Of a stretch of DNA of 64,000 nt, positions 29,481 through 39,917 are shown piece after piece; the first letter of the stretch is position 1; each line of letters starts with the position of its first letter. Below the pieces are notes generated by a model. It was not told the DNA's origin, ran no database searches, and saw nothing but the letters and a program-made list of their open reading frames with translations. The stretch is taken from contig OX637344.1 in assembly GCA_951799405.1 (NCBI GenBank), positions 2,294,001 through 2,358,000 on the forward strand. Direction: 5' to 3'. The position numbers were made by a program, and so were the translations under genes. This DNA is from Agapetus fuscipes (Eukaryota; Arthropoda; Insecta; Trichoptera; Glossosomatidae).

Positions 29481-30511
29481 TAGAAGCGTAATTATGAACG
29501 CATTTTTTTTGTAACCAAAAACAAACTTATCAAAAATAGAGCAAAATTTTTAAATATTAAAATATTCTTAACATTCTGTTTTTTTTTGTCAACATTGTCA
29601 CGTTTTTTTAGGTTATTAGACTGACGTTTTGTTTTTCGCGCTCACACTTTTGACAGATGATTCAAAATGGCCGCCTCAATTTATGAAAAACAATTCTTAA
29701 TTTGAATTTGAATTTCGAATGCGAGCTGTTCAGGGAATAAATTGACTTTGCCTACCTATTGAGAGTAGATCTTGAAGGTTTTAGTTCAATTTTAGAATTT
29801 GGTTGTAAGAATGATCTCTAACATAAACACTAGGTACCTAATTATTCATGTTTTTTATCTCGGTTTGATTTCAAAAAAAGTTTTTTTTTTGTAAATCCTG
29901 TCACTTTTTTCTGTAGGAAGTCGTATACGTTAAACATGTCTATAACTTTTTATGTGTGATTTGTCCTAAATTACCTTATAACAAAACAAGTAAAAAAAAT
30001 CATATTGTTACGAATTTAGGGTTCCAAAAGTCTTTCAATTAAAAGTACTGGTCTTCTCATACAGTTGTTTATTTTACACTTTTAATAATTTATTTTCACA
30101 AAGATAGTCTCGACTATTCCATTACACTTGGTTTCTGTTCACTGGTTTTGGTTCAATGTAGTTGTAAAGCTCGTAGGATACTGGCTCTGCAAGCACTTTG
30201 CACCCTTTTTATACTCTTCAAAACAGTACAATCTAGATCTATATTCGCTAGACAGTTCCAGAAATGCGTAGTAATCATTATTTCTCGATGCTTCAAGTAT
30301 TTTTATTCAATGATTCCTACCCACACAATACAATAAAGAATTCCTATAACTATAACTAATACCTACTTATTTTAAATATTTCATATTTACATAACAATAT
30401 TTTGACAATATTTTTTTTATAATCATGTGACTGAGACATTATTTATTAAACACATTTTAGTCTCTCCTGTAAAGTTGGCATTTTCGAGATAGGACGTATT
30501 GCCAGATCAAC
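29481..30511. other. Gene-free unique stretch
   Basis: No gene or repeat recognised over about 1 kb. TTTGACAGATGATTCAAAATGGCCGCC at 29648-29674 is the most distinctive string. Confidence 0.4.
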
Positions 30512-30549
30512 CTCGATATGTTTGCAACTTAGATTAGATTAGATTAGAC
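30512..30549 (+). mobile_element. B-tail 3' end only
   Basis: ATATGTTTGCAACTTAGATT and two more ATTAG units. Confidence 0.55.
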
Positions 30550-30689
30550 GACAAATTGTTTTTTTCTCCCGATTTGATTTTGTACTAAATCCAGTATTTC
30601 ATTTAGCTAAAAACCGGTAGCAGATATGGTAGATACCACCAATGTATAATATAAACACAGCATTATCTTCCTGGGCATCGAATCTATTA

Positions 30690-30830
30690 CAGACGTTAAT
30701 AAAAAGCCTGGTCCGCCCGCGCCCATGTTCATCAATCATCAATTGCCCGCCCACCTCCCCTTCCCGCCCACCTTCTTCACCCCATCCTCCACCCCCTCTC
30801 CCGCCCACCCCCAGAGAGGGACGGGACGCC
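30690..30830. repeat. C-rich low-complexity tract
   Basis: Dense runs of CCC (CCCGCCCACCTCCCC, CCACCCCCTCTCCCGCCCAC). The reverse strand has many G-runs and could fold into G-quadruplexes. The frames across it are composition artefacts. Confidence 0.6.
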
Positions 30831-30896
30831 CGAAATAGGGATAACAAACATCAGTCAGTATAAATTACGACTGCCAGGCAAACCAACTTTAGGACG

Positions 30897-31310
30897 ATTT
30901 AGACCGGTCCGCAGTTCAGTGGTTACACCGCGGACTCTAAATGAGAAGGTTGGGGGTTTGAATCCCGGCGGAGCACAAAAAATATGCACATTTATATTTT
31001 CAAATTTGCTCTTCGCCAGGTTGAAAAATTCATAAAAACCTTTACCAATGAACGGTCACCAAAGGTCCATCCAGCCTTACAGCAATTGGGTCTTGCCTGA
31101 GAATTGGCGCTTTGTAGCGACGACGACCAAGCTCGTAAAAAGGTCGATGCCGAGAGTAAGGGTTCGATCTCAAGGTTTACTCAGCCTTCACAAGAAATGA
31201 GAACCAGCCCCCCCCGGGAGCTGGGAAACCCCCACTTCAATTGAAAGTGGTTGGTGTGAGGCCGGCCCCCTTACCCGTAAAAATAAATAGGTCTCGAATT
31301 GCCACATGCG
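30897..31310 (+). mobile_element. Dimeric SINE: SINE-2 + SINE-1
   Basis: The segment 30901-31138 is SINE-2 (A box-like CAGTTCAGTGGTTACACC, B box GGTTTGAATCCC, CTTCGCCAGGTTGAAAAA). At CAAGCTCGTAAAAAGGTCGA it passes into SINE-1 (GCCGAGAGTAAGGGTTCGAT, then GGTTTACTCAGCCTTCACAA). The SINE-1 unit lacks the bases between its B box and GGTTTACTCAGCC, the same deletion as at 62060, which marks one subfamily. It ends near CACATGCGACG. Confidence 0.8.
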
Positions 31311-31469
31311 ACGATGCCAATTAATGATACTGCTCAGCTTATCATAGCTGCCGAGGACTGAAAGGTCTACGCTTAAAAACGATATTCATCATCGAGGAGG
31401 ACCTGACATGACTCAAAAAGAACGAGATTATGAAATAAAGAAAGAAAAGTATAAAAAAAATATGGTTTA

Positions 31470-31630
31470 TTGTAGCAAACGACGGTGTTAAGACTGAAAA
31501 CGTTAGAAATTTTAATTGAATAATAGACTCAGAGAGATCAAGAGACGCTTGATGATGACCTGAGTATTGAAGGTCGAAAGTGCTTGAGGTAGAAAATATT
31601 ATTGTGAAAATAAAACTACGTTTGAGAAAA
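31470..31630 (+). mobile_element. Penelope-like 3' end, decayed hammerhead-like core
   Basis: CTTGATGATGACC, TGAGTATTGA, AGGTCGAAAGTGCTTGAGG: a GATGA core, a GACC/GGTC stem and GAAAGTGCTT, where 57692-57724 (inverted) has GAAAGCGCTC. An AT-rich stretch, GTGAAAATAAAACTACG, follows as at other PLE 3' ends. No coding part is seen. Confidence 0.45.
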
Positions 31631-31639
31631 AAATAATTT

Positions 31640-32339
31640 TATTTTAAATAAAATGAATTTTCACTGTGTGAATACACAAACCCTACAAAATCAAATACTT
31701 GATGTTCTGTATTTTTTTTAAGATTCTGAATTAACTTCTGAATTAACTGGATGCTACTTAGCTGTTTGCATATTGCAAGGATCTCCTTACTCTCCAACCT
31801 CACACTTTTTGATTTTTACAGGTTAGGGAGAAAACCATTCGCTAACCCATAAAAAAATCCTTTCCAATGAAAGGGTAGATTCTTATTTTTGTTGCGGGAT
31901 GAGTTTGAAGTTTGAAGAAAACACCTCAACAGGAAATTATGTCTGACACCTTCAGTCGGAATCGAACCCTAGACAATTGCTTGCAATCGCTAACGTGTTA
32001 TTTTAAGCTAATTTTCGAATGCTTATATATAAGCGTAGACTATTAAAGATATACTGTACTATTAACACACATCAAATCTATTAATCAAGCGCAAAGTAAC
32101 GTAATTATTCCATACATTAAACGATGATCCTTGGATCACCTATGGATCATGTGTGTTGTGAATAACCCTGATAGAGATTGAGAAAAATTTTGGTCTTCAT
32201 TTGAATTATGTAAAAATTCAGCGGGTCAAAATACCCAGGCCTCTATTCATGTCACCGCTTGCTCTTTATGTATCTGTCGCAAATTTTGACTCTCTGGGAC
32301 AAGAGCGTGACGTATACCTGCCGGAATTAGTGGCCTGCG
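31640..32339. other. Gene-free stretch with a SINE-1 remnant
   Basis: The segment 31905-31990 (AAACACCTCAACAGGAAATT, TGACACCTTCAGTCGGAATC) is a degraded inverted SINE-1 head. The rest is unrecognised. Confidence 0.4.
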
Positions 32340-33190
32340 ATGGCGGTAGAGGTCTCTCCCTGCAAAAAAAGCCTTTGCGTAGGTAGCCATGAGACCTCTA
32401 CGAAGATATGTGGCTAGAAAATCTCCATAAACGAAAGTATAAGGTTATTTTTAAGGTAGCTAGAAAACTTCTATAATCTGTAATCTTTAATAATCGTAAT
32501 TGAAAATTAATAGCAGATATACGTAAATTTTAACTTGCACAATGGAAACTATAAAACCTCATGGTAGGTAGCTAGAACCATTGCCAAGGTAGCTAAAAAA
32601 TCCCTGCAAAGGCACTACGAAAGGTCTTTAAAGGTAGCTGATTTTTTTTAAGAAGGTAGCTAGGAAGTCTTTACAAAGGTAGATTTGAAAACTCTACGAA
32701 AACCTTTGAAAATACACGAAGCCCTTAACGTAGTAAACTTAGAAACCTCTACAATGGTGAATATGAAACCTTTGTAAATGTTATCCGGAAACTATTGAAA
32801 TCAAGCGAAACTACCCACGAAAAGGTATATACATAGAAAATCTTTTTTACGATTGCTACGATGTTCTTTGAAAGTGCATAGCTATATTTATTTATGCAGT
32901 CTATATAAAGGTAGCTTAAAAAGGTCTACAATGGTAGTTATGAAGCTTCCTTAAAGGTTATTGAAGAACCTTAACAGAAGTTACTAAAATACCTCTACAT
33001 AGGCAGCTAGGAAACCTTCAGCAAGCTAACTATGGCTTTCTACAAAAATATGTAAATAATATGAAGTTTGTACGAAGGTAGCTTGAAAGTCTCTACAAAG
33101 GTTGCAATGAAACCTATGCGAAGGTAGCTAGAAAGCCTGTACGGAGGTAGTTACGTAGCCTCTACGAAGGTAGTCTCAACCTACTACAAA
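32340..33190 (+). repeat. Degenerate 23-bp minisatellite
   Basis: At the right end AAGGTAGCTAGAAAGCCTCT-like units begin at 33075, 33098, 33121, 33144 and 33167, exactly 23 bp apart. Leftwards the same motif (AGGTAGCT, CTCTACGAAGGTA) persists with point changes and indels to about 32340. It looks like an old array whose right edge is the youngest part. No coding function is evident; 32201-32386 reads open only by chance. Confidence 0.8.
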
Positions 33191-33335
33191 TACGTGACAC
33201 AAATACTAAAAGCGTAGCACAATATGGCAGACTGAATAACAAATGAACTAGCATTCGCTCATACTATTCTTCGTGTGTTTTTGCTACTTTGCTATCACTT
33301 TTTATTTATTGTTGAATTAAGCAGATATTCTGTGT

Positions 33336-33385
33336 AAGTTGTCGCTCCTAAGCGCCAACTGAAGCAAGACCCAGTTGCAAGTGCT
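33336..33385 (-). mobile_element. SINE-2 middle fragment
   Basis: TAAGCGCCAACTGAAGCAAG and ACCCAGTTGCAAG are the inverted CTTGCTTGAGAATTGGCGC part of SINE-2. Confidence 0.5.
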
Positions 33386-33732
33386 TCTTACTGCAAAATA
33401 ACTAATGTGGCCGATTTTAAGAGCATTTTTAAATACTTATCTAAAAAACGACTGGTTTAAATACTGCAGCATGGATTTTTTTTATTGTTAAAAATAAACT
33501 TAATACCAGGCATGGTAAACGACAGTTTGTACTCAAGTGAATCATGGAAACGGGAGCGTAGTGTCATCATAAAAAAAAAGTTTTTTTGAGAATTTTCTCA
33601 ACTGAGTTATCCTCGTTTTTTTAGTTTGACCACTATGATACTAAGCGTATTTTCTAACCAACCATTTAAATGTAAAAAAAATAGCCTAGTGAAGTAAATA
33701 AGTCATCTGAATTAAATATTTATTTTAAGTCG

Positions 33733-33965
33733 GTGTTATAGTCAAGTCTTCTTGACTAGCGTATTTGGAACAGAATAACGCTGGTTCGAATCACGCCCTT
33801 TGACCATAACTTTGACAATGGTCCAACAGATGTCATTGCATGCACACAAGCTTCTGCTTTCGCATGAAGACATCCAGCCAGGCAAAATAAGTTGATGAAT
33901 TGCATTTCTCTTCAATAATCTATTAAAAAAAAACTGCGCGGTAATCAGGCTGAAAGCAGCATCCC
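33733..33965 (+). mobile_element. SINE-3, class-II tRNA-like
   Basis: GTTATAGTCAAGTC, TAGCGTATTTGGAACAGAAT and GCTGGTTCGAATCACGCC: a tRNA-like head, compared with 63396 where the A box reads TATGGCCGAGGGAATCAAGT, like tRNA-Leu/Ser genes with a long variable arm. The body GCATGCACACAAGC, TGAAGACATCCAGCCAGGCA is shared. Its end lies near CAATAATCTATTAAAAAAAA. Confidence 0.7.
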
Positions 33966-34175
33966 CTTCTTTTTTTCTTTCTGTATGTTGGTACACCCTA
34001 GAGGTGGGAAGGAAACCCAGCCCCCTGCTGTCCTCAGATGCCAGCCATGTTTATAAATTCATAACATCAGCGCTCCGTGACACTCGCCCTGGAGAATAAT
34101 GCTCCATCTAGTTAGATGCATACATCACCATTTCATAATATGGCGTATCTTACTAAAATTGTCTTGTTTAATATA

Positions 34176-34482
34176 TCACGCTACACTTATAGGGCAACCT
34201 CTTGCCGCGTTATCCCCAAACGGTTTCGCATGTGGCTAGTCGAACCCTTTTATTTTTACAGATTAAGGGACTGACCTTACGCCAAACATTTCAGTTGAAA
34301 TCAGCTCCCGAAGGGATTGATGCTCATTCTCTTTGAAGGCTGAATACATTTTGCCGGTATTTTATTTTGGGTTTCGAAATAAACACCGAAACTGAAAATC
34401 ATTTCTGATACACTCAGTGAGATTCGAACCTGAGCTCTCAGCATAGAATGCAAACACTCTACCAACTGAACTATCAACAACA
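34176..34482 (-). mobile_element. SINE-1, full length
   Basis: CGCTACACTTATAGGGCAAC to ACCAACTGAACTATCAACAA, with inverted B box GAGATTCGAACCTGAGC. Diverged but complete. Confidence 0.8.
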
Positions 34483-34514
34483 GCAAAATAAGGAAATAAT
34501 TTAGTTATGTTTTG

Positions 34515-34700
34515 TTTTCCTAATGCTACTCTCGTTTTAGAGAAAGGGGTAAGAGTTTCAGGATTTTTGTTAATTTGAGATTGTTTTTTTTAAATATATT
34601 TTAAGTCCACGTGCGGTATGTGTAAGCGAAAATTAACAATTATCAGCTTATGGGAATGCATGTTATATGAATCTTAAATATAATGTATATTTGCATCTTA
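34515..34700 (+). mobile_element. B-tail, diverged
   Basis: CCTAATGCTACTCTCGTTTT, AGTCCACGTGCGGTATGTGT and GGGAATGCATGTTATATGAA; the head is lost. Confidence 0.6.
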
Positions 34701-34737
34701 CTATAAAATTTACTATATTGTAAATTATAAATTCTCG

Positions 34738-34985
34738 ACTCATCGGAGTCATAACAAAAGAAGAGAGTGCATGAAATAGATTATGAGTCTGAATGAAATG
34801 AAAGAAGTATGTAAGGACCGAAAGAAATGGCGGTTGATTTGCAACAATGGTTGTTAGATCATTAATTTCAAGTTTAATTTTATTTTAAATTGGAGTTCTC
34901 GAAGGTGTTTCGAAAGTATTTTTTTGTAAATCAGCCTGTCTGTGGGCATGCATTTTATTATCTTTTCACCTTAGATTATAGATCC
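34738..34985 (+). pseudogene. LINE-B C-terminal codons plus short 3' UTR
   Basis: AAGAGAGTGCATGAAATAG and AAAGAAGTATGTAAGGACCG encode the ..KEVCKDRKKWRLICN.. end of LINE-B (compare 37640-37760, inverted). After a stop, AT-rich sequence leads to CTGTGGGCATGCATTTTATT and CACCTTAGATTATAGAT, the B-tail end. It is one of the loci linking the B-tail to coding sequence. An in-frame TAG interrupts it. Confidence 0.7.
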
Positions 34986-35573
34986 TGTAAGCACATACAA
35001 AGTTTTTAATATTTTTGCAAAAGATAAAGGCTCCAAATGTTTTGAAATACGCAAGGGTAAAGTGAAAATTGTTTTTCCTGAAAGATGGCATTGGAAATTG
35101 GTGAGAAATCGATGTTTCCCTGCCGGGCCAACATGGAGGATGGAGGAGGTAAGGGCGGAATGGTACGTAAGGCTTAAAACATAATGGGATAGCGTCACTG
35201 GCAGCCTTCACTTGCAAGGCTGTAAGGGGGGGAAGAATGAGAAAAGGAATAGGGGTAGGTACAGAGAGGGATGAACGAAAACAATGTAAAAATATTTCAA
35301 TATTCTATGTTTATTTTATTTTTATCATTCGAAAAACAACAGCATACATAATTGCACAGAATGGCTGAAAATTTACAAAATTTAAGGTCAATTACAGTTT
35401 TCCAATTTTTTAAATAAGTAACAAAAAACATGCCAAGAGTAAGAAGATAACAAATAAAAATCCAGAGCCCATTATAGCGTGCTTAGATTTCCCTCACTTA
35501 CTGACAAGCTTAAGTATATAAGGCTCCAGACACGCACACACTTTCGTACTCATAATTATAATATAAGGATGAT
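34986..35573. other. Gene-free stretch
   Basis: No repeats recognised. The segment 35090-35220 (CCTGCCGGGCCAACATGG, GGTAAGGGCGGAATGG) is a unique GC-balanced block; antisense frames of 75-83 codons over it have no family signature. Confidence 0.35.
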
Positions 35574-35576
35574 TTA

Positions 35577-35863
35577 TTTAGTGAGTGCTGTTTTTGTTTG
35601 CGTCACACCTCAAAAGCCCTCTGCAAACTTGGTAGTCGCTATCGAAAGCGCCAATTCTCAAGCAAGACTCAGTAGCTGAAAGCCTGGATAGACCTTTGGT
35701 GACCACTCTTTTATAAGGACACATTAATTTTCCAACCCAGCCAAGAGAAAATTTTGAAAATTTAATGATATTTTTGTTGGTGCTTCGTCGGAAATCGAAC
35801 TCGAATGTTTTCGTTAACAAGTACTTAGCGTTAAATACTAGACTACAGACCGGTATTCTTTGT
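35577..35863 (-). mobile_element. SINE-2, full length
   Basis: TAGTGAGTGCTGTTTTTGTT to ACTAGACTACAGACCGGT. The B box region is degraded (GGAAATCGAACTC). Confidence 0.8.
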
Positions 35864-35867
35864 TACT

Positions 35868-36049
35868 TAACGGAAGGACTCTACACTATGTGAGTGTGGA
35901 GCTCAGCAAACAATGGAGCACCTGCGGTGTTGTCCTTCCTGTCCGACAAGCTGCTCCATGGATGATCTCTTTGCGGGAAACCAAAGAGCTGTAGACATTG
36001 CTCGTTACTGGGCCAGTACGGTGGGAAGCTGACACGAAGAAGAAGAAGT
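35868..36049 (+). pseudogene. LINE 3' terminal fragment with CCHC-like motif and GAA tail
   Basis: Frame 35889-36032 encodes CECGAQQTMEHLRCCPSCPT and then AVDIARYWASTVGS before TGA. This cysteine/histidine pattern ending in ARYWA is typical of C-termini of Jockey-related insect LINEs. The tail is CACGAAGAAGAAGAAG. It is severely 5'-truncated and lies against the head of the SINE-2 at 35577. Confidence 0.6.
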
Positions 36050-36054
36050 TACTT

Positions 36055-36469
36055 TACAACTCCAAAGAGAACTTTGAATTTATTGTAAAAATTCAAATTT
36101 AAAAACTAGTTTTACCCTCTTTGCGAATTGCCTCTACGCCTTGCTCGCCCCTGCCTCTTGGCGCACGAGGGCACGTACATATGTGACTTGTACCCTCTCG
36201 GAATACAGAAAATGAAGCAGTAAAATTTATTCCCGGGCGACCTGACGTTCAATCATTGACATCCCCCCCTCCCTTACCACCCCCAACTACCCCCACCTAC
36301 CCCCCAAACAAACCCGGGGTAAAACTTCCCTTAAAATTTTACCTCCTAGGTGGGAGTGTGGGGTAAAATAGTCAGATGTATGGTTCACATCAATATGAGA
36401 TGAAATTTAGAAGGTTATATTTGAATTTTTTTTTTGATTTGGTTTCCATAGACAACTGAAACGCTGTTA
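36055..36469. other. Gene-free stretch with C-rich tract
   Basis: The segment 36262-36320 is CCC-rich (CCCCCCCTCCCTTACC, CCCCCACCTACCCCCC). The rest is unrecognised. Confidence 0.4.
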
Positions 36470-36840
36470 CCATTCCGCTACGGGTGGCCAGAGCCTCTCT
36501 GTAGAGCTGCCTCCATGTCTTCCAATCCTCTCATACCTCTTTCAATTCATTCATATCCATCACCTTTTTCATACATTTTCTTCTTTTACACTCACTTTGT
36601 ATATACCATTCTTTCACGATCTCCTCAATCTGATCACTTCATTATTTTCTCGGTCGTCACTTTACTCTTTTTCCTTTCACACTTCTTCTGCATACATACT
36701 TTGTCAGTCTATCATCATTCATTCTTTCCACATGCTGAAACCATCTCATCATAGACGTTATCCTTTTCTGGATGGTCAAAGCCTTTGCAGAGTTGCCTCC
36801 GTTTCTTTCTATGCTTACATACCTTTTTCGATTTTTTCAG
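36470..36840 (-). pseudogene. LINE-A 3' fragment(s)
   Basis: The segment 36470-36758 is the inverse of the LINE-A C-terminus (TCCGCTACGGGTGGCCAGAG, then CCTTTTTCATACATTTTCTT, up to CACATGCTGAAACCATCTCA) with small indels that break the frame. At 36770-36835 TGGTCAAAGCCTTTGCAGAG, ATGCTTACATACC repeats the extreme 3' coding end, so a second fragment lies immediately behind. Older than the copies at 43 and 45 kb. Confidence 0.8.
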
Positions 36841-37276
36841 CACATTTAAAATAAGAGTCTTTTTTCGATAGCAACTGTGGCAGTAGTTTTTACGTGTGTG
36901 ACAAATTTATTCTTTCCCAAGACGTATACATTTTAGACGCACTCTTACGAAAGCTTGTGTCGCTCCATTGTTTTTCTTTACTAGAAACTGCGTGCGCACG
37001 CAAATAAAAAACCTTCCATGACAGCTTCTTGTTTTGGTTACCTGTCCTTAACACACTTGTTTACTTACAAGGTACCCGTCCTATTTCTCGTGATACTAAA
37101 TAATGAGTTTTAAGCTCAGATGAATTTAAGGCAGATACGGAGGTGAATGAGATAAAAAGATAGATAGGCGAAAGTGGAGGAGATTCCTTGTTTTAGCCAT
37201 TGCTCATCTACGGCTCATGCACGGGTCATCAAGTTTATGATATTAATGGTGATGAATTATGATAAAATAAGATAAT
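36841..37276. other. Gene-free stretch
   Basis: Nothing recognised. Confidence 0.35.
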
Positions 37277-37945
37277 GCAATCTAATCTAATCTAATCTAA
37301 GCTGCAAGGATATATATCATTTAAGATTTATATTGAATGCATTCCCACAAGCAGACATGTATATTTCGCGCTAGCAGATCCCGCATGTGGACCTACGAGT
37401 ACATTATAAAAACCCAATCTCAAATGAACATAAGCCCTGCAACTCTTGCCGTCCTTCCCTGAAACAGGGGTGACATTGGCAAAGTGAACCATTTTTTACA
37501 GTATGGGTGGTCAGCCGCATACCAACCTATAAGTCAAGGAACATACATGACAAATTACGTTTTTTAAATCAATAAATAATAATATAAACATGGACATCAA
37601 AAAAACTAAAACATAAAACCAATTTCACTTTAACAGTCCCTAGCCGCCAACATTACAGATCAACCGCCATTTCTTTCTGTCCTTACACACTTCTTTTATT
37701 TCCTCCAGAGTCATAACCTTCTTCATACAATCTCTTCTTTTATTATGACTCTGGATATTCCATTCATTCGCAATTTCGGATATTTGGTCTATCCATACCT
37801 TTCTCGGTCTTCCTCTACCACGACATCCATCTATTCTACCAACATATACTTTCTTCGTCAGTCTTTCCTCATTCATTCTCTCCATATGCCCAAACCATCT
37901 TAACAAACTTCTTGTAATCTTCACTTTCACACTTTCTCTTGCACC
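37277..37945 (-). mobile_element. LINE-B 3' copy: C-terminal frame plus complete 3' UTR
   Basis: From the inverted pentamer tail (CAATCTAATCTAATCTAATC) through a complete B-tail, ACATACATGACAAATTACG, ACATGGACATCAAAAAAAC and a stop, into the C-terminal reading frame at 37640-37930. It is the key locus showing that the B-tail repeat is the LINE-B 3' UTR, about 360 bp long. Confidence 0.85.
37640..37930 (-). pseudogene. LINE-B reverse transcriptase C-terminus (96 codons)
   Basis: RWFGHMERMNEERLTKKVYV, CRGRGRPRKVWIDQISEIAN and EVCKDRKKWRLICNVGG. Aligned to the LINE-A end it keeps the WFGH-ERM, GRPRKVW and KEVCKDRKKW blocks but differs at many positions, so LINE-B is a sister lineage. It is 5'-truncated; no RT core is present. 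The frame is open, consistent with a fairly recent insertion. Confidence 0.8.
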
Positions 37946-38084
37946 GTTCTCTTCCTCAACTTATTAACGTTATTTATTATTAACTTTAACGTTATTATCG
38001 AATGAATGGTCATTTTCGATTTTTTTTTTATATTCATTAAAAACTATACCTACAATCACAACGGGAATAAATTCTGGATTGGCA

Positions 38085-38462
38085 TGGAAAGAAGTGTGTA
38101 AAGGCAGAAAGAAATGGCGGTTGACATGTGATGTTGGCAGCTAGGGTTTTTTTTTTAAATTAGAATATGTTTTCTGTTAGTTTTTGATGTCCATACATGT
38201 TATAATTTGTTGATATTAAAAATGTAATTTGTTGTGTAAAAAATGTACTTATAGGTTGGTATGGTTCACTTTGCCAATGTCACCCCTGTTTCAGGGAAGG
38301 TCGGCAAGAGTTACAGGGCTTATGTTTATTTGATATTGGGTTTTTATATTGTAAGTCCACATGCGGCATGTCAAAATTATGTGTGTCTGCTTGTGGGAAT
38401 GCATTTCATATGAATCTCAAATCATACGTATCTTTGCAACTTAAATTTAGATTTAGATTAAG
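38085..38462 (+). mobile_element. LINE-B 3' copy, mostly 3' UTR
   Basis: GAAGTGTGTAAAGGCAGAAA, ATGGCGGTTGACATGTGATG (the last codons), then GATGTCCATACATG, TGTAATTTGTTGTGT and a B-tail with a deleted GCGGCTGACC block, to CTTAAATTTAGATTTAGATT. Confidence 0.8.
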
Positions 38463-38463
38463 A

Positions 38464-38685
38464 TGCGGCTGACCACCCATGCTGTCGAAAATGGTTCACT
38501 TGGCCAATGTCACCCCTGTTTCAGGGAAGGTCAACAGGAGTTGCAGGGTGTATGTTCATTTGAGATTCGGGTTTTTATATTGTAGGACCACATACGGCAT
38601 TTTTAAGCGCGAACTTATACTATACTTTAATGTGAATCTCAAATCTTACATAATATATTTTGCAACTTAGATTAGATTAGATTAG
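38464..38685 (+). mobile_element. B-tail, tandem to the previous one
   Basis: GATGCGGCTGACCACCCATG to CTTAGATTAGATTAGATTAG. It follows the 38085 copy directly in the same orientation, as if the second insertion targeted the tail of the first. Confidence 0.8.
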
Positions 38686-39296
38686 CAGAATAGGAAGAAT
38701 AGAGTTGAAGAGAGACGGAAACCCTTCATATTATATGTATATATGGAAGAATGAGAAAAATCGGTTGTATTTTGTTGGGAGATGGTGGGGCGAGATGGGG
38801 GTGGCACATCACCCCTTTACGGGTGACTTTGTGTCTTGAATGCTAAAGAGGCGAAGAAAAATTACCGCGATATGCTTGGGGCAGCGCTCTGTCATGCCCG
38901 GGCAGAAACATCTTATTCATTCCACCCCTTCGTCTCATTGTTCCCTGATCTCCTCTTTCTTTCTTTCGCCATTTTTTTTTTGTTTTTTCATGGTTCAATT
39001 TTGAAAACTGAAGCGCCCCCTTTTCGCTTACGCCTTTTTCTATAAGCGTTTAAAAAGAAAAATCAATAAATCAGGCGCGTGCATTACGTAGAGGCAAATA
39101 CATTTCGTAATCAATATCTCGCTCTTTTTTGATTTCTGTAATTGATTCTGCACTCATTTTTTTTTTTATATATTCGAAAAAAGGAAGAAGATAAAATTCA
39201 CAAACCTTTTCTGCCTAGCCAGAAACAGGTATTAATATCATTAAGTACTAATTAATTATGGTATATTATAATTAATTATCAATTCATAATTACCCA
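38686..39296. other. Gene-free stretch with one MITE terminus
   Basis: CAGGCGCGTGCATTACG at about 39073 resembles the terminus of the hAT-like MITE at 6554. The segment 38760-38940 is a GC-richer unique block (GATGGTGGGGCGAGATGG). Confidence 0.4.
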
Positions 39297-39424
39297 ATGA
39301 CATCGGTTGAATCGGGAGCAAAGTTGTGGTCAATGGACCCAAGCGGGGATCGAACCAACGTTTTTGTATTCCAAATACGCAAGAAAGATAAGCCACTTGA
39401 CTCCCTCGGCCATAACACCGATGA
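39297..39424 (-). mobile_element. SINE-3, head and part of body
   Basis: Inverse reads GTTATGGCCGAGGGAGTCAA, GCGTATTTGGAATAC, GTTGGTTCGATCCCCGC, GGTCCATTGACCACAAC. Both pol III boxes are well kept. Confidence 0.7.
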
Positions 39425-39822
39425 ATAAGTAAAATATCTTAAATCTTGTAATCACAGCTTTGTTAAGAGTGTTGTTATAGGAGAACGCGTTAACATGTTA
39501 CACTGTATGTGTGGCTTAGTTGAGTTTACTCATCTCCTATCTGTAATATTCTCCGAGCCATTTTAAGTATTTAAAAAAAAATTGTTTCATATACAAAAAA
39601 GTCTTCACTAAAATATTGTCAAGAAACTTCAAATAAAAGATTCCCCGTAAAACTGCAGAGTTTTTTTTATTGTGTACACAACATACGTCTATAGAAGTAG
39701 TGGTAGGTCGTGTCTGGTGAAAGAACTATCGATTTTGTTTTTATGTACACATCTTTATTTATCTCAACGAGTTCGTATCCATTATTATTATATACTCACA
39801 GCTGTAGAGACTCATACCTCCA

Positions 39823-39890
39823 TAATCTATAATCCAAGTTGCAAAGATATTATAATGACTTTTAATGCACGCCCACAAGCAGGTAATAAT
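39823..39890 (-). mobile_element. B-tail 3' end fragment
   Basis: ATAATCCAAGTTGCAAAGAT, ATGCACGCCCACAAGCAGG. Confidence 0.55.
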
Positions 39891-39917
39891 AACAATTTTA
39901 CACATTTAACGTCTTAA

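Noticed and set aside
30599..30863. Pro-rich and Gly-rich frames of 73-82 codons
   Set aside because: They come from the C-rich low-complexity tract at 30690-30830.
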